DNA of 64,000 nt, taken from the NCBI GenBank assembly GCA_004134995.1, contig REGP01000003.1:372001-436000 (forward strand), in the 5' to 3' direction. The translations under genes and the position numbers were made by a program. The notes below the pieces were generated by a model. It had not been told where the DNA came from and made no database searches. It saw only the letters and a program-made list of their open reading frames with translations. Origin of the DNA: Oxalobacteraceae bacterium CAVE-383. Lineage in GTDB: Bacteria > Pseudomonadota > Gammaproteobacteria > Burkholderiales > Burkholderiaceae_D. This document shows positions 21,593 through 30,360 of this stretch, in pieces (position 1 is the stretch's first letter; the number at the start of each line of letters is the position of its first letter).

Positions 21593-22369
21593 ATGCGTAA
21601 AGTAGCTCTCGTAACCGGCGCCGCGATTCGCACCGGAAAAATAATTGCTGAATACTTTAGCGAAAGAAGTAACGATCTGGTCATTCACTACGGCGCCTCA
21701 GGCAATGAGGCGAATGATGTTGTCAAAACAATTAGAAAGCGTGGGGGCAATGCCGTTGCGTTGAGGGCCGACTTAACGGATGAAATTCAGATTCAAGCAT
21801 TGATCGACGATACATATCGGCAGTACGGACGGCTGGACGTATTGATCAATTGCGCGGCTTTTTTTATTCAGGATCACTTTCCTGACATCACGGCGGAACG
21901 GCTGGATTTTGCATGGAGCGTGAATTGCCGCGCTCCAATTCTGCTGACAAAAGCATTTTATGAAAAAGCAAAATCCGCAGGTACGACGGGGGTCGTAATT
22001 AATGTCATCGATCAAAAGATCAAAGGAAATTTTCATCGTGACCACTTCTGTTACACCGTGGGGAAAACTGCGATCGGCAACTTGACGCAAATGTTGGCTA
22101 TCTCCGCGGCGCCGGTATTACGCGTGAATGCCGTATTTCCCGGATTGATGCTGCCCAGCGATAACCAGACCCCGGAAGATTTCGAATATGCAGCCAAACG
22201 CGCCACGCCACTCGGCTTGATCGCAACGCCGGAAGATCTTGCGGGCGCTATCGAATTGTTGCTGAGCCCCGCATACAACGGCTTTGATTTTGTCGTAGAT
22301 GGTGGACAGAATTTGGTGCGTGTGACCCAAGACGTGCTCTATGAACATTGCGCGCCAAAAAAAGAATGA
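21593..22369 (+). CDS. Pteridine-reductase-like short-chain dehydrogenase
   Basis: NADPH-dependent SDR, 258 residues. The glycine motif reads TGAAIRTG (8-15), the TGxxxRxG form of pteridine reductases and FolM rather than the usual TGxxxGxG. The catalytic serine position is D140 (VVINVIDQK), again as in PTR1/FolM, followed by Y154xxxK158. This suggests reduction of a dihydropterin or related heterocycle; substrate is inference. No partner gene is adjacent, and composition is more AT-rich than neighbouring core genes. It lies between intact Anbu and the alpha-E/Anbu scar, so it belongs to acquired DNA. Confidence 0.87.
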   Translation: MRKVALVTGAAIRTGKIIAEYFSERSNDLVIHYGASGNEANDVVKTIRKRGGNAVALRADLTDEIQIQALIDDTYRQYGRLDVLINCAAFFIQDHFPDITAERLDFAWSVNCRAPILLTKAFYEKAKSAGTTGVVINVIDQKIKGNFHRDHFCYTVGKTAIGNLTQMLAISAAPVLRVNAVFPGLMLPSDNQTPEDFEYAAKRATPLGLIATPEDLAGAIELLLSPAYNGFDFVVDGGQNLVRVTQDVLYEHCAPKKE

Positions 22370-22400
22370 TACACATAGCGAGGCAAGGGAGCGCTTCGCC

Positions 22401-22558
22401 TCAAGCCGCCAGCGGCGCCAGGAAATCCCGGCTGATCCGGCTTCCCAATTCAAAAATCCGCTCCAGGAAGATCGTCAGGAAATCAAATACAGGTTTTCGT
22501 CGTGCGTTTCGATGAAATTGCCGGCCGCGTACATCCGGAACAGCCGGTATTGCGCGCC
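22401..22558 (-). pseudogene. Chimeric scar: alpha-E 3' end fused to Anbu middle
   Basis: Bases 22401-22484 match the end of the intact alpha-E gene (27564-27647) at 78 of 84 positions, starting exactly at its stop codon. Bases 22485-22558 match the middle of the intact Anbu gene (20754-20827) at 68 of 74. Both parts are in the same strand orientation as the intact genes but in reversed order. The two reading frames do not continue through the junction, so no product is expected. GGAAAT occurs at both parental breakpoints, suggesting microhomology joining. When each part is read in its native frame the replacements are mostly conservative (V-I, N-S, V-A; S-T, E-D), as if from a functional relative. 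Confidence 0.92.
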
Positions 22559-22745
22559 ATCTTTGGGCGCATTTCACCATCCGCACGGATTCTGTGCGCC
22601 CGTCTCCCGGAAAATCACATGTTCTGGCGCAATTTTTTCATCCAGCCCCGAAACCGCCGACGATAAAGCAGCGTTTTTTCTTCCTTTCCATGCGCAGACA
22701 TGCGCGCACCGATCAAACAGGCACGCTTTCTGCTTAGCGTAATGA

Positions 22746-22771
22746 ATTATGCATTATGCATTATGCATAAT
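22746..22771. promoter_or_regulatory. Triple ATTATGC operator-like repeat before the ABC operon
   Basis: Three head-to-tail ATTATGC units (22746-22766) followed by ATAAT; the last unit forms a perfect 12-bp palindrome ATTATGCATAAT (22760-22771). Located 57-82 bp before the ABC ATPase gene, a good candidate site for the GntR regulator at 26842. The rest of the 458-bp gap 22370-22827 contains only the scar and unassigned sequence. Confidence 0.6.
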
Positions 22772-22827
22772 AATGAAGCAGCGACCGACCCTTTTGACCT
22801 ATCTATCAGCGCAACATCCCCATCTTT

Positions 22828-23640
22828 ATGGAGAAAATGTTGGAAAGCCGCCTTAAAGTCGATAATCTGAGCCACGCCTTCATCAAGTCGAACGGCGAAG
22901 AGATCAGAATTTTCCAGAATCTGAATTTCACGGTCGGCCAAGCCGAGATCGTCGCGATCGTCGGTCGCAGCGGTGCGGGGAAAAGCACGCTGTTCAATCT
23001 GATTTCAGGTCTGCTCACGCCGCACGCCGGCCAAATTTCATTGGGATCGAGAGAAGACGGCACACCCGGCAGCATCGCCTATATGCTGCAAAAGGATTTG
23101 CTGTTGCCGTGGCGCACGATTCTCGAGAACGCCGTCCTCGGAATCGAACTGCATCGGCCGGTGACGGACGCAGACCGGGCGCGCGCCAAGGCGATGCTGG
23201 CCCGGTACGGTCTGGCGTCGGTGGCAAATGCGTATCCGCATTCTTTGTCGGGCGGCATGAAGCAACGCGTTGCATTGACCCGGACGCTGCTTGCGGACCC
23301 CACTGTTGTGTTGCTGGATGAACCGTTTTCCGCGCTCGATTATGAAACCCGGCTGATGCTGGAGAACGACGTCATCAGCCTTACGCGCACGGAAGGCACC
23401 AGCATCATCCTGGTAACGCACGATATCGACGAGGCCATTGCAATGAGCAATCGCATCGTGGTCCTGAGCGGACGCCCCGCCAAAATTACGCGCGAAGAAA
23501 AGATCATTCTCACGGTTGACGGTGAGCGCGATGGCGACCGCGATGCGGTCACGGCGCGCGGCGCATCGGAGTTTCCCGCGTATCACAAGGAAATCTGGAA
23601 TGCCTTGCGCGCAAGCGACGTCGCACACGCCGGCGCCTGA
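22828..23640 (+). CDS. ABC transporter ATP-binding protein (nitrate/sulfonate/taurine type)
   Basis: ATPase of an importer. Walker A GRSGAGKST, Q-loop YMLQKDLLLPW, signature LSGGMKQR, Walker B VVLLDEPFSALD and H-loop VTHD are intact; the LLPWRTILENA stretch is typical of SsuB/TauB/ThiZ relatives. 270 residues. The first ATG lacks a ribosome-binding site; ATG 22837, preceded by GGAG, is a reasonable alternative. First of ABC ATPase-permease-binding protein-amidase, all rightward. Confidence 0.93.
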   Translation: MEKMLESRLKVDNLSHAFIKSNGEEIRIFQNLNFTVGQAEIVAIVGRSGAGKSTLFNLISGLLTPHAGQISLGSREDGTPGSIAYMLQKDLLLPWRTILENAVLGIELHRPVTDADRARAKAMLARYGLASVANAYPHSLSGGMKQRVALTRTLLADPTVVLLDEPFSALDYETRLMLENDVISLTRTEGTSIILVTHDIDEAIAMSNRIVVLSGRPAKITREEKIILTVDGERDGDRDAVTARGASEFPAYHKEIWNALRASDVAHAGA

Positions 23641-23657
23641 CTGACGAAAGAAATCTT

Positions 23658-24419
23658 ATGAAAAAAAACAATGGCGCGACGATGATTGTCACCATCATCC
23701 TGCTTGTCCTGATCGTTTTTTGGCAAATGGCCGCGCAAGCCAATATGATCAACGGACAACTGCTTGGCTCGCCGCGCGGCATTTTCCACGCCGCGGTGAT
23801 CGGCGTAACGAAAGGACAACTGCTTAACGACACGTGGGTCACGCTGGTGGAGACGCTGCTCGGCTTGCTGCTCGGCAGCGGTCTGGGGATCGTTCTCGGT
23901 CTGGTGCTGTGGTTTTACCCGCGCACCTCCGATATCGTCGAACAGTTTTCCATCCTGCTCAACAGCATTCCCAAGATTGCTCTCGGCCCGCTGATCATTA
24001 TCTGGTTCGGCTCGGGAATGGTTTCCAAGATATGGCTGGCCGGTATTTCGACCTTTGCCGTCGCCATGATCTCCGCTTGCGCCGCCGCGCAGGAGGTGGA
24101 CAAGGATCTGTTGAATCTCTTCAAATCGTTCAAGGCCCCGCGGGCGATGATCTTCAGGAAATTGATCGTGCCGGCATCGATCCCGTGGATATTTTCCATT
24201 TTTCGCATCAACATCGGCTTCGCCCTGATCGGCGCGGTGGTGGGGGAGTTCATCGCTTCCGAAAACGGATTGGGACATGCAGTGTTCGTCGCGGGCTCGC
24301 TGTTCGATCTTAATAGTGTCTGGCTTGGCGTCATCATTTTGACGTTGATGGCGGCAGTTCTTACGTGGGTTGTCCAACTAATCGAAGAGAGGATCGTGTC
24401 ATGGAAAGTCGAACAATGA
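23658..24419 (+). CDS. ABC transporter permease (nitrate/sulfonate/taurine type)
   Basis: 253-residue inner-membrane subunit with about six TM segments (first VTIILLVLIVFWQMAA). The cytoplasmic EAA-like loop reads NLFKSFKAPRAMIFRKLIVPASIPWIFSIFRINIGFALIGAVVGEF, characteristic of TauC/SsuC/ThiX proteins. Starts 17 bp after the ATPase gene and overlaps the binding protein gene by 19 bp. Confidence 0.93.
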   Translation: MKKNNGATMIVTIILLVLIVFWQMAAQANMINGQLLGSPRGIFHAAVIGVTKGQLLNDTWVTLVETLLGLLLGSGLGIVLGLVLWFYPRTSDIVEQFSILLNSIPKIALGPLIIIWFGSGMVSKIWLAGISTFAVAMISACAAAQEVDKDLLNLFKSFKAPRAMIFRKLIVPASIPWIFSIFRINIGFALIGAVVGEFIASENGLGHAVFVAGSLFDLNSVWLGVIILTLMAAVLTWVVQLIEERIVSWKVEQ

Positions 24420-25387
24420 AGTACGTCCGCAGTCTGCTTGGCTCAGCGTTGATCGCAACGGCTTGCCTTGCCGCCCCGGCCGGTTTCGCGGCGGAAAAAG
24501 CAGTGATCTATCAAGCCTTTCAGTCGATTCAATATCTTCCGCTGTACGTAGCGATGGACCAAGGCATGTTTGCCAAGCATGGACTTGAGGTGCAGAAGGT
24601 CACGGCAGGCGGCGGCGCGCAAGGCGTGGCCGCTGTTATCGGCGGCCATGCGGACTTCTCCCTGCAAGACCCGATGACGGCGGTACTGGCGAATCTGAAG
24701 GGCGCATCGCTGACCAATGTGGCGATGGTTGTCGCCGGCGTGCCGGTCTGGATGGTTGTGCCGGAGAACTCGCCGATCAAGTCGATCGACGATCTCAAGG
24801 ATCAGACTATCGCGGTGGCATTGCCGCCGTCCACCAGCACCTACCTTCTGCAGAAGTTGCTGAAGGATAAGGGCCTGTCGAACGTGAAGCTCAATACGGT
24901 CGCCATCGGCACGGAAATATCGCCTGTCACCGCAGGCCGCGCGGCGGCAGCCGTCTTGTATCAGCCGCAAGTGGAGCAAGCGCTGGCAAGCGGTTACAAG
25001 ATCGTTTATGACTTTGCCAAGCAGTACGATGGCGTGTATGCCTTCTCCACCATCGACACGTTGAAATCGACAATTCAGACGAAACCTCAGATGGTGCAGA
25101 ACTTCGTCGGCGCGATGGCCGATGCGGAGAAACTGATGCGCAGCTCGCCTGACGTCGCATATCGCGTCGCCGTGCAGGAATTCCCGTCGCTGGAGAAAAG
25201 CGTGGTGGAAGCAGCCGTAAAGCGCTTGCTGGACCAAAAGATCTATCCGGCAACGCCATCCATCTCGAAACAGGCTTTCCAAAGCGGTCTGGATCTGCAG
25301 GTTTATATCGGCAATATCAAGCCGGGTGAAGTGACTTATGAAAGCGCTGTCGATAACAGCTTCGCCGAAAAGGCCGGCAAGCCATAA
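24401..25387 (+). CDS. ABC transporter substrate-binding protein (NMT1/THI5-like)
   Basis: Periplasmic ligand-binding protein. ATG 24401 has AGAGG eight bases upstream; ATG 24416 is the alternative. A signal peptide (YVRSLLGSALIATACLAAPAGFAA) is followed by the NMT1-like fold start YQAFQSIQYLPLYVAMDQGMFAKHGLEVQKVTAGGG. 328 residues. Family ligands include sulfonates, nitrate and thiamine-pyrimidine compounds; the adjacent amidase hints at an amide-containing nutrient. Confidence 0.92.
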   Translation: MESRTMKYVRSLLGSALIATACLAAPAGFAAEKAVIYQAFQSIQYLPLYVAMDQGMFAKHGLEVQKVTAGGGAQGVAAVIGGHADFSLQDPMTAVLANLKGASLTNVAMVVAGVPVWMVVPENSPIKSIDDLKDQTIAVALPPSTSTYLLQKLLKDKGLSNVKLNTVAIGTEISPVTAGRAAAAVLYQPQVEQALASGYKIVYDFAKQYDGVYAFSTIDTLKSTIQTKPQMVQNFVGAMADAEKLMRSSPDVAYRVAVQEFPSLEKSVVEAAVKRLLDQKIYPATPSISKQAFQSGLDLQVYIGNIKPGEVTYESAVDNSFAEKAGKP

Positions 25388-25487
25388 GACGTCTTTTCGT
25401 CAGAAGGATAGACCGGACTGCGTCATATAATCCGGTCTGTCGAATTTCGAGAACGCAGTGAATACGGATTATTTTGAAGAGTAGATC

Positions 25488-26762
25488 ATGACAACACAAA
25501 ACGATGCCTCCACACGATTGGCGCGGGCGATTGCGCTTGCAGACAAGATCGATGGAGAGCTCAAGGCATTTACTTACCGTCCCTCCAGCTATCCATCCGC
25601 CGGTCGCGCCGATCGTGCGGACAGCGCGCTTGCCGGCGTGCCGGTTGCAATCAAGGATTTGATCGATACGTCGGACATGCCGACAACCTACGGTTCGAAG
25701 ATCTTCGCCCGGCATCAGCCGCGCCAGGATGCATGGATTGTGAGCAAGCTGCGCGACGCCGGCGCCGTGATTTTCGGAAAAACGGTGACCACGGAATTCG
25801 CCTGGCGCGATCCGGGCGACACCGTCAATCCATGGAACCCTGCGCATAGCCCAGGCGGTTCTTCCAGCGGCTCGGCGGCGGCGGTCGGCGCGAATATTGT
25901 CGATATCGCGCTGGGAACGCAAACTGTCGGATCGATTATCCGTCCGGCATCGTATTGCGGCGCAATCGGCTACAAGCCGACTTATGGGCTCATCCCCACG
26001 ACAGGCGTACATGCGCTGGCGCCGACTTTGGATCATCTGGGATTCATCACCTCGAACTTCCATTGGGCCGCGGTGTGCCACGGCATCATCGTGAAGGACG
26101 GCCGTGTCGATGAATCCGTTGCTTCCGGCAAGTTTGCCGAAGGCGTCAAGCCGCGCAAGATCGGTGTCTACCGTTCCTCGCAGTGGGCCAATGTCGAGGC
26201 CGACGTGCAGCAGAACTTCGACGCCGTGGTGCGCCGCCTCGAAGCCTATGGCGTGGTATGCGTTGAGGCCGATTTCGACGCGGATCTCCGCGAACTCAAT
26301 GTGCTGGTCAACAACGTATTGGCTTACGAAGGACGGGCAAGCATTTATGACGACATCAAGGACGCCGAACACTTGGCGGGGCCTTACACGCGCGAACTGA
26401 TGCAACGCGGCGCGGCGGTCGGCAGCGACGAATACAAGCATCTGCTTGAGCGGGTCGCCAAGATGCGCGCCGGCCGCGATGCCCGGCTGCAGGGACTGGA
26501 CGCCATCATGACGATCACCTCTCCCACAGGGGCGCTCAAGGGATTGGAAAAAACCGGCGACGCTTCCTTTTGCGCGCCGGCGACTTTGCTTGGCTTGCCT
26601 GCGGTGACGGTGCCGTCGGGCTTCTCCACGGAATTCCTCCCCTATGGCGTTCAGCTGATCGGATCCGCCAACGCGGATCTGGCGCTGCTGAAGACCGGCC
26701 AATGGTTCAGCACGATTCTGCCGTCGATAAAGGCAGCCTCTTCAGGGACTGCTGTATCCTGA
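25488..26762 (+). CDS. Amidase-signature family hydrolase
   Basis: Ser-cisSer-Lys amidase of 424 residues. Catalytic Lys56 in VAIKDLID, the [11 protein letters not shown] glycine/serine motif (123-133), and nucleophile Ser149 in GTQTVGSIIRPASYCG. No signal peptide, so cytoplasmic, consistent with hydrolysing a substrate brought in by the ABC importer 100 bp upstream. Not GatA: no gatB/gatC nearby and the C-terminal half is short. Exact substrate unknown. Confidence 0.92.
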   Translation: MTTQNDASTRLARAIALADKIDGELKAFTYRPSSYPSAGRADRADSALAGVPVAIKDLIDTSDMPTTYGSKIFARHQPRQDAWIVSKLRDAGAVIFGKTVTTEFAWRDPGDTVNPWNPAHSPGGSSSGSAAAVGANIVDIALGTQTVGSIIRPASYCGAIGYKPTYGLIPTTGVHALAPTLDHLGFITSNFHWAAVCHGIIVKDGRVDESVASGKFAEGVKPRKIGVYRSSQWANVEADVQQNFDAVVRRLEAYGVVCVEADFDADLRELNVLVNNVLAYEGRASIYDDIKDAEHLAGPYTRELMQRGAAVGSDEYKHLLERVAKMRAGRDARLQGLDAIMTITSPTGALKGLEKTGDASFCAPATLLGLPAVTVPSGFSTEFLPYGVQLIGSANADLALLKTGQWFSTILPSIKAASSGTAVS

Positions 26763-26841
26763 GTGCTTGCGCGGGCGAACGGATGGTTGACGGCCATCCC
26801 GTTTCAGCCTGCGGGTCGAGACAATTTTAACGAATCTGCGC

Positions 26842-27516
26842 ATGCTGAAAGCCTTTAAAACCATTGAGCAACAAGTACTCAGTCTGCTGAGAAACGACAT
26901 CTTGTCCGGAAAATACTCTCCTGGAGACAGGCTTCGCCAGGATGAAATCGCCAAGCGCTTTGAAGTGAGCACCACGCCCGTGCGAGAAGCTTTCCGCGGC
27001 TTGCGCTCTGAAGGGCTGGTCTCGATTGACGCCAACAAGGGCGTCGTGGTCAAAGGCTTGACGGTGAAGGACGTTGCGGAGCTTTATGAACTTCGCATCA
27101 TGCTTGAGCCGCTCCTGGCCAGGAAAGCCGTGAGCTCAATCTCGCCCGAGTCCCTGCAGGCCGCAACCCAGATCCATGAAGAAATGTGCGCCTCTACCGA
27201 TCCGCATGCATGGTCGGCGCTGAACCGGGAATTCCACATCAAATTGATGATGAGCGAAAAAGACTCGCGGCTCTATGAGATCGTGAAGAATCTTCTTGGC
27301 GTTGCCGAACCCTATGTCTCTCTTTCCATCTTCATTCACCCCAAGATCTTGCAGATGGATAATGAAGAGCATGGCATGATTCTCGACGGCTACAACAAGA
27401 AGAACGGAAAGTTCGTCCAGAAAATCGTCAAACAGCATCTGGAACAAACGCTCGCGGCGATTCAGGATTCCGTCAATGAAAAAACGCTGTTCCGGACGCG
27501 TGCGCCGGCCGGATAA
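26842..27516 (+). CDS. GntR-family regulator, FCD subfamily
   Basis: 224 residues: N-terminal winged helix (GDRLRQDEIAKRFEVSTTPVREAFRGLRSEGLVSID) and a C-terminal all-helical FCD ligand domain with the metal-binding histidine pattern (LNREFHIKLM; KQHLEQTL). Last gene of the imported cargo and transcribed with it; likely controls the ABC/amidase operon through the repeat at 22746. Its 3' side abuts the alpha-E stop after 47 bp. Confidence 0.92.
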   Translation: MLKAFKTIEQQVLSLLRNDILSGKYSPGDRLRQDEIAKRFEVSTTPVREAFRGLRSEGLVSIDANKGVVVKGLTVKDVAELYELRIMLEPLLARKAVSSISPESLQAATQIHEEMCASTDPHAWSALNREFHIKLMMSEKDSRLYEIVKNLLGVAEPYVSLSIFIHPKILQMDNEEHGMILDGYNKKNGKFVQKIVKQHLEQTLAAIQDSVNEKTLFRTRAPAG

Positions 27517-27563
27517 GACGCACGCGATGTGACGAATCCGGCATCAGTGCGGCTTATGATTTA

Positions 27564-28577
27564 TCAAGCCGCCAGCGGCACCAGGAAATCCCGGCTGATC
27601 CGATTCCCCAATTCAAAAATCCGCTCCAGGAACACCGTCAGGAAATCATGCAGCCCGTCGTCCAGGATGTCCTGGATCTGGTGGAAGCGCAGATCGGCAT
27701 GCAGGCGGCCGGCGAAGCGTTCGGTGTCGGCGGATACGTCGTTGCCGACTTTCTCCAGATTCTCGACCACCTGGCCCATGCAGCCCAGCAGCGAGCGCGG
27801 CATGTCGGCGCGCAGGATCAGCAGTTCGGCTACGCGCGCCGGCGTGATGATGTCGCGATACACCTTGCGATAAGTCTCGAAGCCGGACACCGAACGCAGG
27901 ATCGCCGCCCAGTAATAAAAATCGATCGGGTTTTCCGTGCTGCTGCTGATGTCGATGCTGCCCTGGCTTTGACTCTGGCTCATGCTCTGCTGGCGCTGCG
28001 TCTGCTTCTGCTGGTTTTGCGTTGCCTCGTGGAATTTGACGTCGATGATGCGCGCGGTATTGTCCGAGCGTTCCAGGAAAGTGCCGAGCCGGATGAAATG
28101 GAAGGCCTCGTCGATCATCATGGTGCCGATGGTGACGCCGCGCGACAGATGCGAGCGATGCTTGACCCATTCGAAGAATTCGCTCGGGTTCTGTTCCAGC
28201 GCCGAGGAGTTCAGATAGGTCTGGGTCTTGAGCCAGGTCGCGTTCTGGATTTCCCAGGCTTCGGTGGTCAGCGCGCCGCGCACCGCGCGCGCGTTTTCGC
28301 GCGCCTGTTTCAGGCAGGAAGCGATCGAGGACGGATTGCCGGGGTCGCGCACCATGAAATCGATCACATCCTTCTGCGTCAGCTTGTCGTATTTCTGGTC
28401 GAAGGCGCCCTGCAATTCCGAAATGCCGAGGATCGCGCGCCAGCCCTGTTCGGCGTGATCGGCCGACTGCGGCAGCAGGCCGGTCTGCACGTGCACGTCC
28501 AGCATGCGGGCGGTGTTTTCGGCGCGCTCGGTGTAGCGCGCCATCCAGAACAAGTGATCGGCGGTGCGGCTCAGCAT
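27564..28577 (-). CDS. Alpha-E domain protein (COG2307)
   Basis: 337-residue all-helical protein opening MLSRTADHLFWMARYTERAENTARMLDV, the alpha-E signature. The family is always linked to circularly permuted ATP-grasp genes and is thought to act with them, but has no proven activity. A glutamine/serine-rich stretch (QNQQKQTQRQQSMSQSQSQGS) lies in the middle. Starts one base after the ATP-grasp stop, so the two are coupled. In related loci a transglutaminase gene and Anbu usually follow; here acquired genes begin directly at the stop codon. Confidence 0.93.
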   Translation of the reverse strand: MLSRTADHLFWMARYTERAENTARMLDVHVQTGLLPQSADHAEQGWRAILGISELQGAFDQKYDKLTQKDVIDFMVRDPGNPSSIASCLKQARENARAVRGALTTEAWEIQNATWLKTQTYLNSSALEQNPSEFFEWVKHRSHLSRGVTIGTMMIDEAFHFIRLGTFLERSDNTARIIDVKFHEATQNQQKQTQRQQSMSQSQSQGSIDISSSTENPIDFYYWAAILRSVSGFETYRKVYRDIITPARVAELLILRADMPRSLLGCMGQVVENLEKVGNDVSADTERFAGRLHADLRFHQIQDILDDGLHDFLTVFLERIFELGNRISRDFLVPLAA

Positions 28578-28578
28578 A

Positions 28579-29994
28579 TTATTTCTCCAGAATCCAGGTG
28601 TCTTTGGTACCGCCGCCTTGCGACGAATTGACCACCAGCGAACCTTCCTGCAGGGCCACGCGCGTCAGGCCGCCCTTGACCATCGACACCGTCTTGCCCG
28701 ACAGCACGAACGGCCGCAGATCGAGATGGCGCGGCGCGATGCCCGATTCGACATAGGTCGGGCAGGTCGACAGCGCCAGCGTCGGCTGCGCGATATAGCC
28801 TTCCGGCTTGGCCAGGATGCGCAGCCGGAAATCTTCGATTTCCTGCTTGCTGGCGGCCGGCCCGATCAGCATGCCGTAGCCGCCGGCGCCGTGCACTTCC
28901 TTGACCACCAGCTGCGCCAGATTGTCCAGCGTATAGGCCAGGTCGTCCTTGCGCCGGCATTGGTAGGTCGGCACGTTATTGAGGATCGGTTCTTCCGAGA
29001 GATAGAACTTGATCATGTCCGGCACGAACGGATAGATCGATTTGTCGTCGGCCACGCCGGTGCCGATGGCATTGGCCAGCGTGACGTTGCCGGCGCGGTA
29101 GGCCGACAGCAGGCCGGGCACGCCGAGCGAGGAATCGGCACGGAAGGCCAGCGGATCGAGATAATCGTCGTCGATGCGGCGGTAGATCACGTCGACCCGC
29201 TTCGGCCCGCGCGTGGTGCGCATGAACACGGCGTTGTCGCTGACGAACAGATCCTTGCCCTCGACCAGTTCCACGCCCATCTGCTGCGCCAGGAAGGCGT
29301 GTTCGAAATAGGCCGAGTTGTACATGCCCGGCGTCATCACCACCACCACCGGATCGGTGACGCCGACCGGCGCGACCGAACGCAGGTTGTCGAGCAGCAT
29401 GTCGGGATAGTGATCGACCGGCGCGATCTTGTGGCGGATAAACAACTCCGGAAACAGCCGCATCATCATCTTGCGGTCTTCCAGCATGTACGACACGCCC
29501 GACGGCACCCGCAAGTTGTCTTCCAGCACGTAGAACTCGCCTTCGCCGGCGCGCACGATGTCGACCCCGGCGATGTGGGCGTAGATATCGGAGGCCACCG
29601 AAATGTCCTGCATCTCGGGCCGGTACTGGGCATTGTTGTAGATCTGTTCGGCCGGGATGACGCCGGCCTTGATGATGCTCTGCTTGTGATAGATGTCGTG
29701 GATGAACATGTTCAGCGCCTTGACCCGCTGCACCAGCCCGGCCTCCAGCTTGGCCCATTCGCCGGCATGGATGATGCGCGGAATGATGTCGAAGGGAATC
29801 AGGCGTTCGGTGCCGGCGTCGTTGCCGTAGACGGCGAAGGTAATGCCGACGCGGCGGAAGATGATGTCGGCCTCGGCGCGCTTGCGTTCAATGGTCTCGG
29901 GGCTCTGCGCGGACAGCCAGGCGGCAAATTCGTTGTAATGCGGACGCACGGCGCCGACATTGCCGGCATACATTTCATCAAAAAAATTTGGCAT
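28579..29994 (-). CDS. Circularly permuted type 2 ATP-grasp protein (COG2308)
   Basis: 471-residue putative amide/peptide ligase. Family blocks seen: IPFDIIPRIIHAGEWAKLEAGLVQRVKALNMFIHDIY, IAGVDIVRAGEGEFYVLEDNLRVPSGVSYMLEDR (nucleotide/metal site ExD-N), and LEKPEGY-like LAKPEGYIAQP with the final SQGGGTKDTWIL. Known family members are predicted to join amino acids or peptides using ATP. First gene of the leftward ATP-grasp-alpha-E-(cargo)-Anbu set. Confidence 0.93.
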   Translation of the reverse strand: MPNFFDEMYAGNVGAVRPHYNEFAAWLSAQSPETIERKRAEADIIFRRVGITFAVYGNDAGTERLIPFDIIPRIIHAGEWAKLEAGLVQRVKALNMFIHDIYHKQSIIKAGVIPAEQIYNNAQYRPEMQDISVASDIYAHIAGVDIVRAGEGEFYVLEDNLRVPSGVSYMLEDRKMMMRLFPELFIRHKIAPVDHYPDMLLDNLRSVAPVGVTDPVVVVMTPGMYNSAYFEHAFLAQQMGVELVEGKDLFVSDNAVFMRTTRGPKRVDVIYRRIDDDYLDPLAFRADSSLGVPGLLSAYRAGNVTLANAIGTGVADDKSIYPFVPDMIKFYLSEEPILNNVPTYQCRRKDDLAYTLDNLAQLVVKEVHGAGGYGMLIGPAASKQEIEDFRLRILAKPEGYIAQPTLALSTCPTYVESGIAPRHLDLRPFVLSGKTVSMVKGGLTRVALQEGSLVVNSSQGGGTKDTWILEK

Positions 29995-30360
29995 AAATGT
30001 GCTTCGTTGGTTAGCGTTTGAGCCGCATTGTGTGTCCCGGGAGGCTATTGCCCCTTCTCCATGCTCTTTCCGAGCAAGGGCCGTGCCAGATTAAAACGCT
30101 GCAATGAGTGGGCATGACAATTGCATTGCATAGAGAATAAGCGCCTGATGTGAATTACGCATGATATTTCGCATCATGGAAACGGATACCGGTATTTTTG
30201 CGTGTGGCTCCAGGATGTAAATAGCGTACTAACGGCGCACTAACTTGGTGCGTTGCAAATAGGCGACTGCGGTCAGCCTGTCACCGGGATGTTGCCGCGG
30301 CGTGTTAGGGTCTGAACAAGGCGCGGGCCGAACCATTTTTTTGCAGCGTAGAGGATATCC
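29995..30360. other. Divergent promoter region between the two ATP-grasp gene sets
   Basis: 366 bp without a gene. It must hold promoters for the leftward ATP-grasp/alpha-E pair and the rightward transglutaminase operon. The only clear structure is an inverted repeat CATGAT - 7 bases - ATCATG at 30160-30178, a possible operator, and AGAGGA just before the rightward ATG. Confidence 0.5.

Noticed and set aside
22401-22586. 61-codon open frame across the chimeric scar
   Set aside because: The Anbu part is out of frame and the alpha-E part is only the last residues; no ribosome-binding site, so treated as debris.
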